This document shows positions 48,437 to 62,269 of a stretch of 64,000 nt of DNA, in pieces; the stretch's first letter is position 1; each line of letters opens with the position of its first letter. Origin of the DNA: Isoetes taiwanensis (Eukaryota; Streptophyta; Lycopodiopsida; Isoetales; Isoetaceae). Position numbers and translations under genes: made by a program. The notes beneath the pieces are model-generated. The model was not told where the DNA came from and ran no database searches. It saw only the letters and a list, made by a program, of their open reading frames with translations. The stretch spans positions 556,001 through 620,000 of the forward strand of contig JAJEKV010000026.1 of NCBI GenBank assembly GCA_021234155.1, in the 5' to 3' direction.

Positions 48437-49045
48437 GTGCATCGTGAAGGGCGTAACAATGGAGATCATGTTCCTACTATTTCTGCCTTAGGGTCAGGTG
48501 CAAAGCGTTCTCGGGAGGAGGATAAGTCTTCGCATGAGAGGGAGCCTAAAGAATCCTATATGGCTCGGAAGAATCGCCTCCGTCGTGAGCATAAGTGTTT
48601 TATTTGCTCTAGTCCTGACCATAAATTTTTTGAATGTTCCAGGTACACCCCAACGAAAAAAGGGGATTCAAAACCAGGTACATCTAAAGTTCCACCGGAA
48701 TCGAAGAAAGAAAGCGGCATAAAGACGGTGGCTTTTGTGGGTCATTCTTATACACTAGACCATCCGGAACATAGTCAGCTTTTGCGTTTTTGGGCAATTG
48801 TCCGGGATCAGAAAGTGCATGCTCTTTTTGACCCTGGTAGTGAGTTTGATGTGATTTCTGACAGGTTAGTGAAGAAGTTGGACTTGTCCACTATTCCATT
48901 GACAAATGCGATGGATTTGTCGTCCGCTTTTCGTGGTCAACTTTCACCTTGCGCCTTGGTTGTTAAAGATTTGGAATACTCCATTCAAGGTTTTAACGCC
49001 AAGCGTACTTTTTTGTGGCTGACCTTGGCAGTGTGGATCTTTTGA
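48437..49045 (+). pseudogene. Zinc knuckle and aspartic protease of the short-LTR chromovirus
   Basis: A basic linker leads to CFICSSPDHKFFEC, a CX2CX4HX4C knuckle. The protease follows with HALFDPGSEFDVIS (active Asp in a DPGS variant of DTGA/S). The frame shifts near 49010 into the next frame, which keeps the second protease block (DLLIGMPWHQEYNPLVDW). Confidence 0.88.
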
Positions 49046-49473
49046 TTGGGATGCCCTGGCATCAAGAGTATAATCCTTTGGTTGACTGGGTTTCTGGTAC
49101 TCTTTTGTTAGCCTTGGATGACGGGAAAAAGACCTTTAAGTTGGTTAAGGATCTTGTGATAGCCCCCATTCCAATGGTTTCTGTTGTTCAATTTAAGCGT
49201 TTGGCAATGAAATCTCATTTTGTTTACTTGGTGGGTTCGCGTAATAAGTCAATTACATCACCAATAAATGAGCGTCAAACTTTGTTTCTTATGAATCATT
49301 CTGATGTGTTTTCTAAAGACATTGCCATATCATTACCTCCTCAACGGCCAGAAGACCACAAAATTGATCTTTTGCCGGGAAAGGAACCCCAAATCAAGCC
49401 CCTTATCGGAGAATGCATGGGCAACAAGCTGAGATTAAGCGCCAACTTGATGAGTTACTTCAAACTGGTTTGA
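49015..49473 (+). pseudogene. Protease end and RT linker of the short-LTR chromovirus
   Basis: ADLGSVDLLIGMPWHQEY marks the end of the protease. The frame continues through DVFSKDIAISLPPQRPEDHK and IDLLPG, the usual lead-in to Ty3 RT. It shifts near 49415 into the RT frame. Confidence 0.85.
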
Positions 49474-50888
49474 TTCGGCATAGTTCTTCACCTTTTGGTG
49501 CACCAGTTTTACTGGTCAGGAAAAAGGGCAATTCTTGGCGTATGTGTATTGACTACCGTGCCTTGAATAAGATTACTATAAAAAATAAGTTTCCTATTCC
49601 ACGTGCGGATGATCTATTTGATCAATTACAAGGTGCTAAGGTTTTTAGCCGTCTAGATCTTAAGCCTGGCTATTGGCAACTTAAAGTGGCGCCAGAAGAC
49701 GTGCATAAAACAGCATTTAGAACGACTTTTGGACATTATGAGTTTCTAGTCATGCCTTTTGGTCTCACAAATGTGCCGGCTTCCTTTGCGAGGTTAATGG
49801 GGCGAATCTTTGAGAATGTGCATGGTCATTTTGTAGTTGTTTTCTTTGATGATATTTTAGTTTTTAGCAATTCTTTAGAAGAACACTATTTGCATTTGCA
49901 AGAGGTTTTTTCTCGCTTGCGAAAAGAAAGGATCACGCTCAATACTAAGAAAAGTATATTCTTTCAATCTGAGATTGAATACTTAGGCCATATTGTCTGC
50001 GGTGAAGGTCTTAAAGTGGATCCTAGCAAAGTACATGCAATTTTAAGATGGCCTAGTCCGTCTTCAGTGATTGCTTTGCGTTCTTTTTTGGGATTGTGTA
50101 GTTATTATAGAAAATTTGTTAAGAATTTTGCTAGCATTGCTTCAGGACTCTATTTATTAATCAAAAAGGATGTGCCTTTCTTATGGGGTGATAATCAACA
50201 AATTGCTTTTCAGGCTTTGAAGGATGCTATGGTTAACCCTCATGTACTGCGGTTACCAAAGTTTGGGGTGCCCTACTTGATGTGTGTTGATGCTAGTGGG
50301 ACTGCCTTGGGTGCAGTTTTGATGCAGGATGGTCATCCTATCACTTTTGAAAGTCGTAAATTTTTGGACTCCGAAAGTAGATATAGTGTGTATGATAAAG
50401 AATTCTTGGCTGTTATCCATGCTTTGAAGGTTTGGCGTCATTATGTTTTAGGCTCCGCCGTTCATATTTTGACTGATCATCAAAGCATTAAACATATAGT
50501 TTCCAAGAAAAATTTATCTGAACATCAACTTAAGTGGGTTTCGTTTATGCAGCAGTATGATTTTACAGTGGATTATCATCCAGGTAAGGAGAATGTGGTT
50601 GCGGACGCATTAAGTAGAAGAGGTTATGAGGTATGTTCTCTTTCTATTGCACAGTCTGATCATTTGGCTGACATGAAACAACTTTATGCAACTGATCCTG
50701 ATTATAAAGATATTTGGTTGATGGCTCAAACTGGTAACGCTTTTGGATATAAGATAACAAATGGTTTCTTGTATAAGGGTCCAAAGTTATGTCTTGTTCG
50801 TGCCTTTAGACAACTTGTTCTTTGGGAAGTCCATGATGCACCTACTGCCGGTCATCGTGGGCTTACTGCTACTTACGTTTTTGTGTGA
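49413..50888 (+). pseudogene. Reverse transcriptase and RNase H of the short-LTR chromovirus
   Basis: An open frame of 491 codons covers RT (RMCIDYRALNKITIKNKFPI, FSRLDLKPGYWQL, VVVFFDDILVFS with the Asp pair) and RNase H (VDASGTALGAVLMQ, EFLAVIHALKVWRHY, TDHQSIKHI, ADALSRRG). All catalytic residues of both domains are visible. The frame then enters the integrase finger (HDAPTAGHRGLTATY) and breaks. Confidence 0.93.
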
Positions 50889-50934
50889 CGTGCCAACGTA
50901 AAAGAAAGCTCCTAAGAAACCTCATGGTATTCCT

Positions 50935-52086
50935 TTGCCTTTGCCTATTCCGCAAAGTAAGTGGGAACGTGTTACTATGGATTTCATTGTAGGTTTTCCA
51001 ATGAGCTCTCGGAAGAATAATATGATTTGGACAGTTGTGGATTGTTTGACTAAGCAAGCACACTTTATTCCTTGTTCAAATAAATTAAAAGCTTATGATG
51101 CTGCAACTATTTTTATTAAAGAGATATTTCGTCTGCATGGTCTCCCTAAGATCATTATTTCAGACCGAGATACTAAGTTCACAAGCAAATTCTGGAAGGC
51201 CCTACTTATGCAATTGGGAACTGAATTACGGTTTTCAACTGCTTTTCATCCACAGACTGATGGGCTATCCGAGGTGGTAAATAAGGTTATTTATTCCATC
51301 TTAAGAGGATTTGTCAATGAACATCAGGGACATTGGGAACCCTACTTGCCTCTTGCTGAGTTTGTTTATAATAACACCGTTCAGTCTACCATTAAGATGA
51401 CACCTTTTCAGGCAGTCTATGGTCAGCCAGTTCGGGAACCACTCTTTAGAGTGTGTGATGATGTTCTTGCTACTGATGATTTTATTCTTGAGCATAAAGA
51501 TCTTATAGACTTACTTCAGGCTCGTATTCAGGATGCTCACGCTACTTTTATCAAGAAATCATCTAAGATACATCAAACAATGACTTTTAAGGAAGGTGAT
51601 TGGGTATGGATGAGGATTCACAAAGGCCACTTTAAGAAGGACGCGCGCAAGAAAGACCTTAAGTTGGCGCCTCGATTCCATGGACCCTTTCAAGTCATTA
51701 AAGTTATCAATGAGAATGCATATAAGTTGCGATTACCTCAAGGTTGGAAAATGCATGATGTTGTTAATGTCTCGTTTTTAAAAGCCTATCAAGGAAAAGA
51801 TTTGCCCCAAGTAGGGCGAATAAGCGAACCAGAATTGATTGAAGATTCCGAAGTTTTTGAGCCGGAAACAATTCTGAATGATAAATCCACTAGTGGTTTT
51901 AAGCAATATTTGGTTAAGTTTGTCAATAAGCCTTTGGAGGACGCTTCATGGGTTTGTGGCAATTTATTAGAGGCCTATTCCAATATTCTGCATGAATATA
52001 ACGCCCGGAAGGCACAAGACATTGGGGAGGCTTCTAGTCGCCGGCCTAAACGAGGGCCAAGAAAAGATTATGCTAAGATGGCATAA
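50935..52086 (+). pseudogene. Integrase core, GPF/Y module and chromodomain-like end
   Basis: The 383-codon frame shows the DDE set (TMDFIVGFP, IIISDRDTKFTSKFWKAL, HPQTDGLSEVVNKVI). The GPF/Y-type module follows (APRFHGPFQVIKVI, HDVVNVSFLKAY), then a divergent chromodomain (FKQYLVKFVNKPLEDASWV) and a basic tail (SSRRPKRGPRKDY). Upstream, most of the HHCC finger between its His pair and CVTC is missing. Confidence 0.92.
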
Positions 52087-52127
52087 GGACTCTAGTCCCC
52101 TTGCAGCAGAGGACTACTGCGATGTCA

Positions 52128-52139
52128 AGGGGGAGGGAA
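52128..52139 (+). promoter_or_regulatory. Polypurine tract of the short-LTR chromovirus
   Basis: GGGGGAGGGAA-type purine run ending immediately before the TGCAATGG start of the 3' LTR. Confidence 0.85.
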
Positions 52140-52308
52140 TGCAATGGACATGGGACGTGGACGTCCATAGAGGGGTTGCATGCATCCCTAGGGGGGTTGC
52201 ATGCATCCCTAGGGTTTGCTAGCTATAAAGAGGTTTGGGGGAGAGCTCATTGGGCATTCAGTATCTGTGCTGTGGCGAGTATAGCTAGCACGTCATTTGT
52301 GCGTTTCA
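52140..52308 (+). repeat. 3' LTR of the short-LTR chromovirus
   Basis: 169 bp, nearly identical to the 5' LTR apart from the 16-bp indel and a few substitutions, followed by the target duplication AGAAA. Confidence 0.95.
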
Positions 52309-52313
52309 AGAAA

Positions 52314-52354
52314 TAAGCGATATGAAGATGGATATCCAGAGAAGGAATAAAGAT
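52314..52354 (+). pseudogene. Right half of the possible split exon
   Basis: It continues the frame from 47448 as ISDMKMDIQRRNKD and ends at a good donor (AAAGAT|GTAAGC, 52355-52360). It is only supported by the open frame across the target site and the two splice-like borders. Confidence 0.3.
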
Positions 52355-52894
52355 GTAAGCCTTTTTGTGGATCTTATGGACCAAGCCCATGACAATATCT
52401 GATTTTAATGCTTCATTGTTCCCTTAGTTGCAGCCTGAGTAAAAGCAAGGTATGGCATGTGATATGGAAGGGTACATTCGTCATCTTCAGAGCCAACAAA
52501 GCAATAAGGTTAATCTTTGATATCTGCCAGAATCAGAAAAAAATTTGGAAAAAGTTTCTATGTCTACATGAATTGGCCGATTTCATAAGCTGTGCAATAT
52601 ATGCTACATATAGCTTTGGAAACAGGAAGCAAACAAGAAAACTTACAGTTAACAGTCCTTTCTCATTACAAACTAGCTCATAACTGCAGTCGAAGCTCCG
52701 AGGATGGCATCTGCAATCTTGCTAGCATTGGCTACTCTTGCTGATGAAGATTCGGCTTAAGAAGAGCCGTTTGGCCGCATGCCCTAATTTCTTTTCTATA
52801 TTCTGGCAGTATTTTACAAGAATGCACCTCAATAAAAACGAGAAAACCCTGTTTTTTTTTTTCAGCTTTATACTCACTTGAAGAAACAGAGAGA

Positions 52895-53006
52895 AAGGGA
52901 AACCAGAAGCCCAAACTATTTTTTTTTTTAGATTTTCCAATTTTAATGGAACCGGTGGAAACAAGAAGCCCAAACAAATTATTTTTTAGATTTTCCAATT
53001 TTAATG
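52895..53006 (+). repeat. Tandem duplication of about 65 bp
   Basis: AGAAGCCCAAAC, a T-rich run and AGATTTTCCAATTTTAATGG occur twice in a row (about 52905-52945 and 52973-53005). Non-coding. Confidence 0.75.
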
Positions 53007-53009
53007 GCC

Positions 53010-54960
53010 CTATTATGCTAATGTGGACATCTATGTGGATAGGTTAGAATTTGAAGAGCAATTGTAGGCAGGGTTCAAAATGGGGTTTCGACCCTGAAAA
53101 ATCAGGCCATTTTAAAAAATTTCAGATAATAAAAAAAATTCTGGCATTTTTTCAGGCCATTTTTATAAAAATTTCTAAGGATTTTCGGAAAACTACACTA
53201 TAAAATCGTGTATTTATGGTACCCTTAAATATAAGCAGGCGTTTCTACTTGCCATAGCAATTTCTAATTTCGGACCCTGGAAGTAGGTGGCCTTGGTTCA
53301 GGTAATTCCCTGGAACAATAGCAAACCACCATGCAAAATTGAGAAAACTCTTGTTAACAAAAAGTTAACCGGATCTACTCCCGATCAAAAATACCACTCT
53401 ATAGGAAAACATGCGTGTCTAAGTTTAAGAGGCGAAAATTTAGCAATAATGAATTTTTTTTCCGGAATTCCCACGAGACCCGATTTCGTCTCCTTTTTTA
53501 GTTTTTTTAGGGCTACTTCGATTCTCTTTATCTTTAGGACGGCGCTCAACAGGGCAGCCGCTCTGCTCCTCCATCCAAGATTTTAGATTTGCTTTTGCTT
53601 GCTGCTTGAGCCTGCCTCTATTTTGCTTGTGCTTGCCTATATTTTTTAGTCCAGCAGAAAGAGGAAGGAACGATTGTTGAAGGATATGCGTAAATGCCTT
53701 GTCTAGACGGTGCCACACTATCATTTAGTGGAAGCAGCATGCCAGTATCATCTAGCACAAGTTTTATATACTGGTGGTTGATGCGGCTCTTTCTAAATGA
53801 TGTTGTGATGCATTTTAGCAAATAAACAATTAGTGTATGTCTCTCATTTAATATTTCCTTTCTACGACCAACAAGAAGGCCGGAATGTGGATGCAATGTG
53901 GTCTGTCACTGCCCTCCTTGCTTTCGAAAATGTGCTCTGCAAAGGTTAGCCCCGATTTATATGCTATGATTCTGCTACATTTTATATTGTACCATTGTTT
54001 GCTGCAGGTTTGACAGGAGCAGATTTTTGCGCAGGAAAATTCCAAGTTCTAATAGGAGGAGATGAGCTACTCATGTTCTTGTAGGTAATGCTTGTACTCT
54101 ATATATCTAGATTGTGCTTCCTGAAGCTGAATAGCACTGGGATATCAGGCTGGTGGTGACTCTGTTTTGAGTTGTTTTGCAACAATATGATGTTTGCAGA
54201 TGGCTTGAGTCTTCGGATTAGGTTTGATATTATGGATGCAGTGATACCTATAACTTTGATTGAAGCCATTGCTTTACAAGTTGAATGCCCTATTTCAGAA
54301 AAGCTGGAGCAGGAATATTTTTGCTTTTTCTTTCACTCTTTTTTTCTCTTTAAAGTTCATATGTATTCTATCTGGTCTGTTCTGTTGTCATTTTCTTGAA
54401 TGGATTTAAAGATTTTATGGATGCATGTTGTTGCCTTATTAGAATGCACTTGGTCTTTGTCTTTTGAACTTTTAGGACAATTAATTGAATGTTATATCTT
54501 GGTTGGTTTTGCAGGCACTATAGCTGCTGGCTTCATATGCTCCTACAGCACCATAACTTTCCATTTGCACAATTACTTGTTGCAACTATTTCCTTTTAAG
54601 GAGAAAGAATTATGTTTCTGTAATTTCTTCAATGCTTTATTAATATTACATTTAATTTGTATTTTGAACTGTGAATCAAATTTTAAATTCCAAATTTTGC
54701 TTGTTGGTTTTGTATTTTGTAGGCAAGGTTTTAACTTGCAGGAAATTAGCTTGTTGGATTCGAAGCTACAGGAAGTTGTAGGTAGGAATTAGCAATTAGC
54801 AGATTTGTTCACAAAATACAGGAAATTTTCCTTGAGTAGTTCAAAAATTTCCCGAACCAAGTAGGTGGCATTAGGCAACTGCAACAGCGGTTCAAGTTTT
54901 ATGTCTATGGCTACTAAGACATGTTTATTTTGCCAACACATTATATGCATGTCCTAATTG
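53010..54960. other. No gene recognised
   Basis: AT-rich sequence with short frames. The frames at 54172-54399 and 54400-54792 are hydrophobic and Leu/Phe/Cys-rich but cross no known domain. A C/T-only tract of CCTT and CCTCC units follows at about 54970-55020. Confidence 0.45.
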
Positions 54961-55146
54961 CGATAACAATGCTCCCTCCTTCCTTCCTTCCTTCCTCCTC
55001 CTCCCTCCTTCCTTCCTTCTCTGATCTGATGTCTGATTGTGGGCACTCCCCTTTGCTTGATCAAGGTACTGGGTCGGCTCCATCTTGAATGGAGGGGACT
55101 ACATGTATCGGGTTCATGCTTAGGGCTTAGGGTTTTTGCGGCAGAA

Positions 55147-55505
55147 TTTTGATCGGTCATATCTCTCACATCCAGTGTCAGATTTTCATGTGCTTGGGCT
55201 TGTTGGAAAGCTGGTTCAGAGATCTTTCCAAGGTGTTTGGTACCTGCATGCTTGGCTTTGTTTCTGTGTTCAAGTTGGCACTTTTCCGGGCTGTGTGCTA
55301 GGGTTTATGTGGCAGCCGGTAGACACCGGCCAATTTGTATCTCTCACATCCTGTGTCAGATTTTCATGTGCTTGGGCTTGTTGGAAAGCTGGTTCAGAGA
55401 GCTTTCCAAAGTGTATGATATCTGCATGCTTGTCTTTGTTTCAGTGCTCAAATCTGCACGTTTCCGGGCTGTGTGCTAGGGTTTTGGTGGCAGCCGGTAC
55501 ACACT
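55147..55505 (+). repeat. Tandem duplication of about 180 bp
   Basis: Two direct units (about 55147-55330 and 55331-55505) share TATCTCTCACATCC, GTCAGATTTTCATGTGCTTG, GGGCTTGTTGGAAAGCTGG and CGGGCTGTGTGCTAGGGTTT. Identity is high but frames differ, so it is probably non-coding or the 5' leader of the adjoining LINE. Confidence 0.85.
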
Positions 55506-55529
55506 AGATATCCAGGAGTCTATTAGCCA

Positions 55530-58005
<2,476 letters not shown>

Positions 58006-58904
58006 ATTACTGATTTGCTTCAGAATTTATTGATCATTAGCAGAGGAGACATAACGAGCAAGAAACACCACTTTCATTTCCTGCCAACTTTGTTTCTAAT
58101 GACTCTTGCTGGCCATGAGCCATTGATGTGGTGCACCATGGAGCATGGTGGAAAAAATGAGGAACTTGATTTGAGGCTATGAATGACTATTGAGGATAAT
58201 TAAAGCCTCGAACACTTCTAAGTGTGCTTTCGCACTCTGACCTTGAGTGGACTTGCATTTAGCATTGCCAAAAATTGGATAGGGCAGTTTCAGATTAAGG
58301 CATGCGGCTGAAACAGAAGAAATTGTAGGGTTGCTTGGAACATAGGTAGCAATACTACATACTGCTATCTGACCAAAATATGGTGCCTGACAAGAAAACG
58401 AAGGACCAACAACAGTCATATAAGTGGTTGCATAAGTACTTTTATCAAGAATGGAATTAACTTCTCTTAATAGGTACTGCAAATGCAAGAGAAGTTTTTA
58501 ATTGAGTCGGGTTGAGTCATGTGAGTTGCTATATGCCTACATTAATACAATTTGCTCTGTCAGGCTCCGTAGAAATTGATCTATAAGCTCTTCGGCCAAA
58601 CAAATTCCCGTATTGTTTACTGCCTATGAAGGCACATCCAATATGCTTAGATGGTGAGCAACATTGTTTTTGAACCATAGACATCAAATAAGTTGGTCAT
58701 TTAGGTCTATAAAAGTTCATGACTGCTTTTGCTCTACAAATGGAACAATCCCAACTTTATTGATCACACTCAAACATTGCCAACACCACAGCCTAAGAAA
58801 AAAGAATGTCGAAGACAATTACAGTATGACAAAAAAGAAGCTGCAATATGGACCTTATCTTCCTCATGGAAACATGGGAACATCTTTGGTCCTGAGGCTA
58901 CGAT

Positions 58905-59600
58905 TTGCGGGATACCGGCGCTACTCCATCTTCAATGAGTGCAGGGGAAGCGAGGACCACGGAGGAATTTGCGTGTTACTACCCGGGCGACCTTGGCCCA
59001 ATCGGTCTCCACGTGCAAGGCGGCGACGAGGCACAACAGATACGTGGGTGCAGTGCCCGAAACGGCGATGGCAGACCCTCTCTTTGTGGCGGCTTGCTAC
59101 TTCCCACATCTTTGAGAGCAACTTTTACCACACGCACTTGGATGTGGGCGGCGAGGAGCCTATGTATGTCGATCTATATGATGACATACTGGCGGTCTGA
59201 ACAATTGGGCAAGGTCATGTTGCTTGGAGATTTCAATCGCGTGCACGAGGCGGAAAGCGAGATCCTAAAATTAGCACCTCTAGGCGAGGATGTGTTGCAA
59301 ATGGACCCCCGAGAGATGGTTTGGCCAAGGGCGTCGGATGACAACCGGTGACCGCGGTATGGCAAATTTCTTTGTTCTTTGGCGATATCTTTGACTGGTC
59401 ATTTGCAATGGGCTATACGGTGGCCGTCCTCCGGCCGCTTCACTTGTAGGCAGGAGAACCGGGGGGCGGCACCCGGTGTGATGGATTATGTGCTAGCAGG
59501 CGAGCAATGCCTACGCTTGATCGCTTCGCTTTTCGGTGTGGGGGACGAGGAAGTAGACTCCGACCATCAGCCCCTGTTCTTGCAGATAGATTAGCAGGCC
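58905..59600 (+). pseudogene. LINE endonuclease remnant
   Basis: Frames show YRRYSIFNECRGSEDHGGIC, then VMLLGDFNRVHEAESEI (the GDFN catalytic block), then EEVDSDHQPLFLQID (the SDH block). These are the ordered motifs of AP-type LINE endonucleases. At least three frame changes. Confidence 0.75.
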
Positions 59601-60426
59601 AACCGAGCACCCATTGCCCCAATACCCCATGTACCACGGTTGCATCTGGACTATGATCATGCGGCGGTCTATGCGAGGATGCTTGAGCATGAGCTGCCGG
59701 GGAGTCTTCTTGACTCCCCACACTTCAACAGCAGAGGCGGCCCGGTGAACCGGCTCGCCGAGGGTAGGGGGCAGATGCTTTGGGAGAGGCCGCTCTCGGC
59801 GATCCACCGGGGGCTGCAATCACCTTCCCCAATCAATCGGTTCGATGGCCGAATGTCGAGGGGCTGAAACGATGGCTCCGCCAAGTGCTGGTCCCCACCA
59901 TTCGCCCGCAGGTCGTCCGTCAATACCGCTCCTTCCTCAAGACCAAGAAAGCCAGGTACCTTGCGGAGCACCAGCAACTGATGTTTGGTCTACTAGACCG
60001 CCACCCTAGGGCCTTCTGGAGAAAGGTCTTGAGTAAGCCTTTGCCTGACCCCAGGAAATATTACCCGGAACAATGGGTGAGATACTGCGGCCGAAATTTG
60101 TATGACCCAATGGGAAGGCGGGCAGCGGTACCTCGTGAGGCCCTAGCTGGTCATTCTTGAAGGGGATGTCATAATGGGCCTGCAGCGCCTCGCTAACGGG
60201 AAGGCGGCCATTTGGATGGTATGCAGGCGAGAACTTCTCAAGTGGGCGGGCCCCCAATGGTGCCGGTTCTCGGCACTCTTCAGCAGGGCATTGCAAGAAG
60301 GCTTCCCCCGCCTTTGGACTACCGGTAGAGTTGTGCTCATATACAAAGCGGGGGACCCCCCACAACCCGACCAACTATCGTACCATTATGGTGGGATTAC
60401 GTCTTTGCCAAGTTGCTTAGGGATTC

Positions 60427-61276
60427 TTGGCGGCCGGCCCGACACTCTGGGCGGAGGATGGAGAAGTGCGGGCTCTCCTTGACGGAGCTTCCGCCCGGCA
60501 TTCTACTATTGACCATATCTTCACTCTGCGAACACTCATAGAGGATAGCCGGAATCAACGCCAGAACCTGTACTGTTGCTTTGTGGATTTCGCAAAGGCT
60601 TTTGACACAGTGCCTCGGGATAAGTTGTGGGGGCCAGATTGGAGACGACTAGGGACCCCGTCGACTTGCGAGAATGCTATATACAGACTATCTGAGGCTT
60701 GCTCGGTCGTCTCACCTTTGTCGGGGGAGCCCGTTGTTAGTAGCATTGGGGTGCTTGGGGCTGCCCTCTATCCCCGGCAGCTCTTCGCTTGTACATTGAC
60801 CAGCTAGAAGAATGGCTAGGCGAAAGCACGGTGGGGGCCTTCGGTTGATGCACCACATAATCCGGCAACTCATATATGCTGATGATGTTGACCTGCTCGC
60901 ATATACCCCAGAGGACATGCAACGCCACACGGATTCTTTGGACACTTTACGCCAATTCAGCGGCATGAGAGTTAACTTGGCCAAGGCGAGGGTGCTGCTG
61001 GTCCCATCATCCGGCACCCACGCCTTCCCTCATTCACTTACCGGGGGGCAGGTAGTGGAGGTGGCTCGATCTTATAAGTATTTGGGCATTGAGTTTCTCT
61101 ACTACCACACTTTGGGATGCATCCATCAAGTTACTGGTCCTTGCGGGCGGAAAGCCCGTATGCAATGCAAAACATCACAAGGCGGTAGCCAGTATGCATG
61201 GGATCACCGGGCACACTTGTTGAGGGCCTTGGTTGAACCGGTCCTCCTCTATGGGGCAGAAGTGTGGGGGCGGTGA
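60427..61276 (+). pseudogene. LINE reverse transcriptase remnant
   Basis: 60427-60807 contains CCFVDFAKAFDTVPRDKLWG, with the first catalytic Asp. 60812-61276 contains RQLIYADDVDLLAYTPEDM, the intact YADD box, then FSGMRVNLAKARVLLVPSS and YKYLGIEF. The two frames are separated by a stop near 60807. The GC-PLSP block between them is damaged. Confidence 0.9.
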
Positions 61277-62105
61277 TATCCCTCACCACTTGGAGCGATC
61301 TAGAGCAGTAAGAGAAGGCCTTCTTGGCGGGCACCGGGAGTGAAATCCACGGTCCCATATCGAGATCTTGCTCCAGGAGGCGGGCTTCCTTCCATTCTGA
61401 GGGGCTGCTGTTTGGAGCGTCACATTATTTACTTCCGAAGGTGGTGGCTATGGATGAAGCTGGCTGCCCAACCTTGCTCTGGCGATGGCGATGGGCCGCG
61501 ATCGACTCAAAGCCTCTTTGAAAGACAAGCAAGCCCGGTTGTTCTCGCGATGGAATGTGCGGAGCACACGGATGTGGACCGGTGCATACACCGAAGGAAA
61601 GCGGCCGCCTTGAAGCGATTTTGGATGCTTGCTTCATGGCTAAGCTTTGGGATCACGAGAGGCCTGTCACATGTCAAGGTGGCAAATTATCGACAGCGAG
61701 GTTAATCCCATGCTCACAAGGGGCCCACACCACTACCTGCGCACCCATCTACCCATGAAAAAAGTGCATGGTGATTGCTTCCATTCGCACAGGTGCACAC
61801 CACCTCGCATTGAGGAGGGGAGAACACTGCGTGAGGGCGAGAGTCGTCGGTCTTTGTCAGCGCGCCATTGAGGATGAAAGTCCGCCCTCTAGGCTTGTGT
61901 CGTCACGAGCATATCCGGGCTCGGTATGCTCGGTTAGTTGTGCCCCATCAGGCCCTGCATGAGCTACTGAGCACGGCCTCTGTAGGCTTGTTGGGATCAT
62001 ACCTCCGGGAGGTAATGGATACGCGGACTCAGTTATGCCCCCCTGTCCGACATTAACCTCAGCTGTACTTGTGATTATGTATATAACTGTGCAGTATGTC
62101 AGCAT

Positions 62106-62174
62106 CCTTATTGCTACTAAGGTTTTTCCCCCGAAAACCCTTCGGGGCGGGGGTTTTTTAATCCTGGTAGTAAT
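62106..62174 (+). other. Stem-loop in the LINE 3' region
   Basis: ATTGCTACTAAGG (62110-62122) can pair with CCTGGTAGTAAT (62163-62174), allowing G-U pairs. The loop holds GGTTTTTCCCCCGAAAACC and GGGGGTTTTTTAATCC. The same loop sequence with a different stem occurs at 63814-63898. Confidence 0.6.
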
Positions 62175-62269
62175 ACGCCTGCTGCTCTCTCTTTGTACTT
62201 GGGTCCCATAGGCCAGTTGGTCTCCGTGGACGATAAAATCATATTCTATTCTATTCTATTCTAATATGT

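Larger units (their letters stand above)
47449..52308 (+). mobile_element. Complete short-LTR Ty3/gypsy chromovirus (4.86 kb)
   Basis: TG...CA LTRs of 185 bp (47449-47633) and 169 bp (52140-52308) flank a standard chromovirus interior: initiator tRNA-Met primer site, gag, zinc knuckle, protease, RT, RNase H, integrase, chromodomain-like end and a polypurine tract. The 5-bp target duplication AGAAA is exact on both sides (47444-47448 and 52309-52313). The LTRs differ by a few substitutions and one 16-bp indel, so the insertion is fairly young. About four frame breaks make this copy non-autonomous as read. Confidence 0.95.
58780..62262 (+). mobile_element. Near full-length decayed LINE with (TTCTA)n tail
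   Basis: Plus-strand order is endonuclease (58860-59600), reverse transcriptase (about 60000-61280) and C-terminal Cys/His region (61550-62055). The end is CTCCGTGGACGATAAAATCA followed by TTCTA repeats. A stem-loop lies at 62106-62174 in the 3' UTR. All frames are interrupted. The element is more GC-rich than its surroundings. The simple-repeat tail instead of poly(A) recalls RTE-like clades, but the RT is too decayed for placement by eye. Confidence 0.8.

Noticed and set aside
62120-62160. Hairpin plus T-run resembling a bacterial intrinsic terminator
   Set aside because: The context is a plant LINE 3' region in nuclear DNA; the resemblance is structural only.
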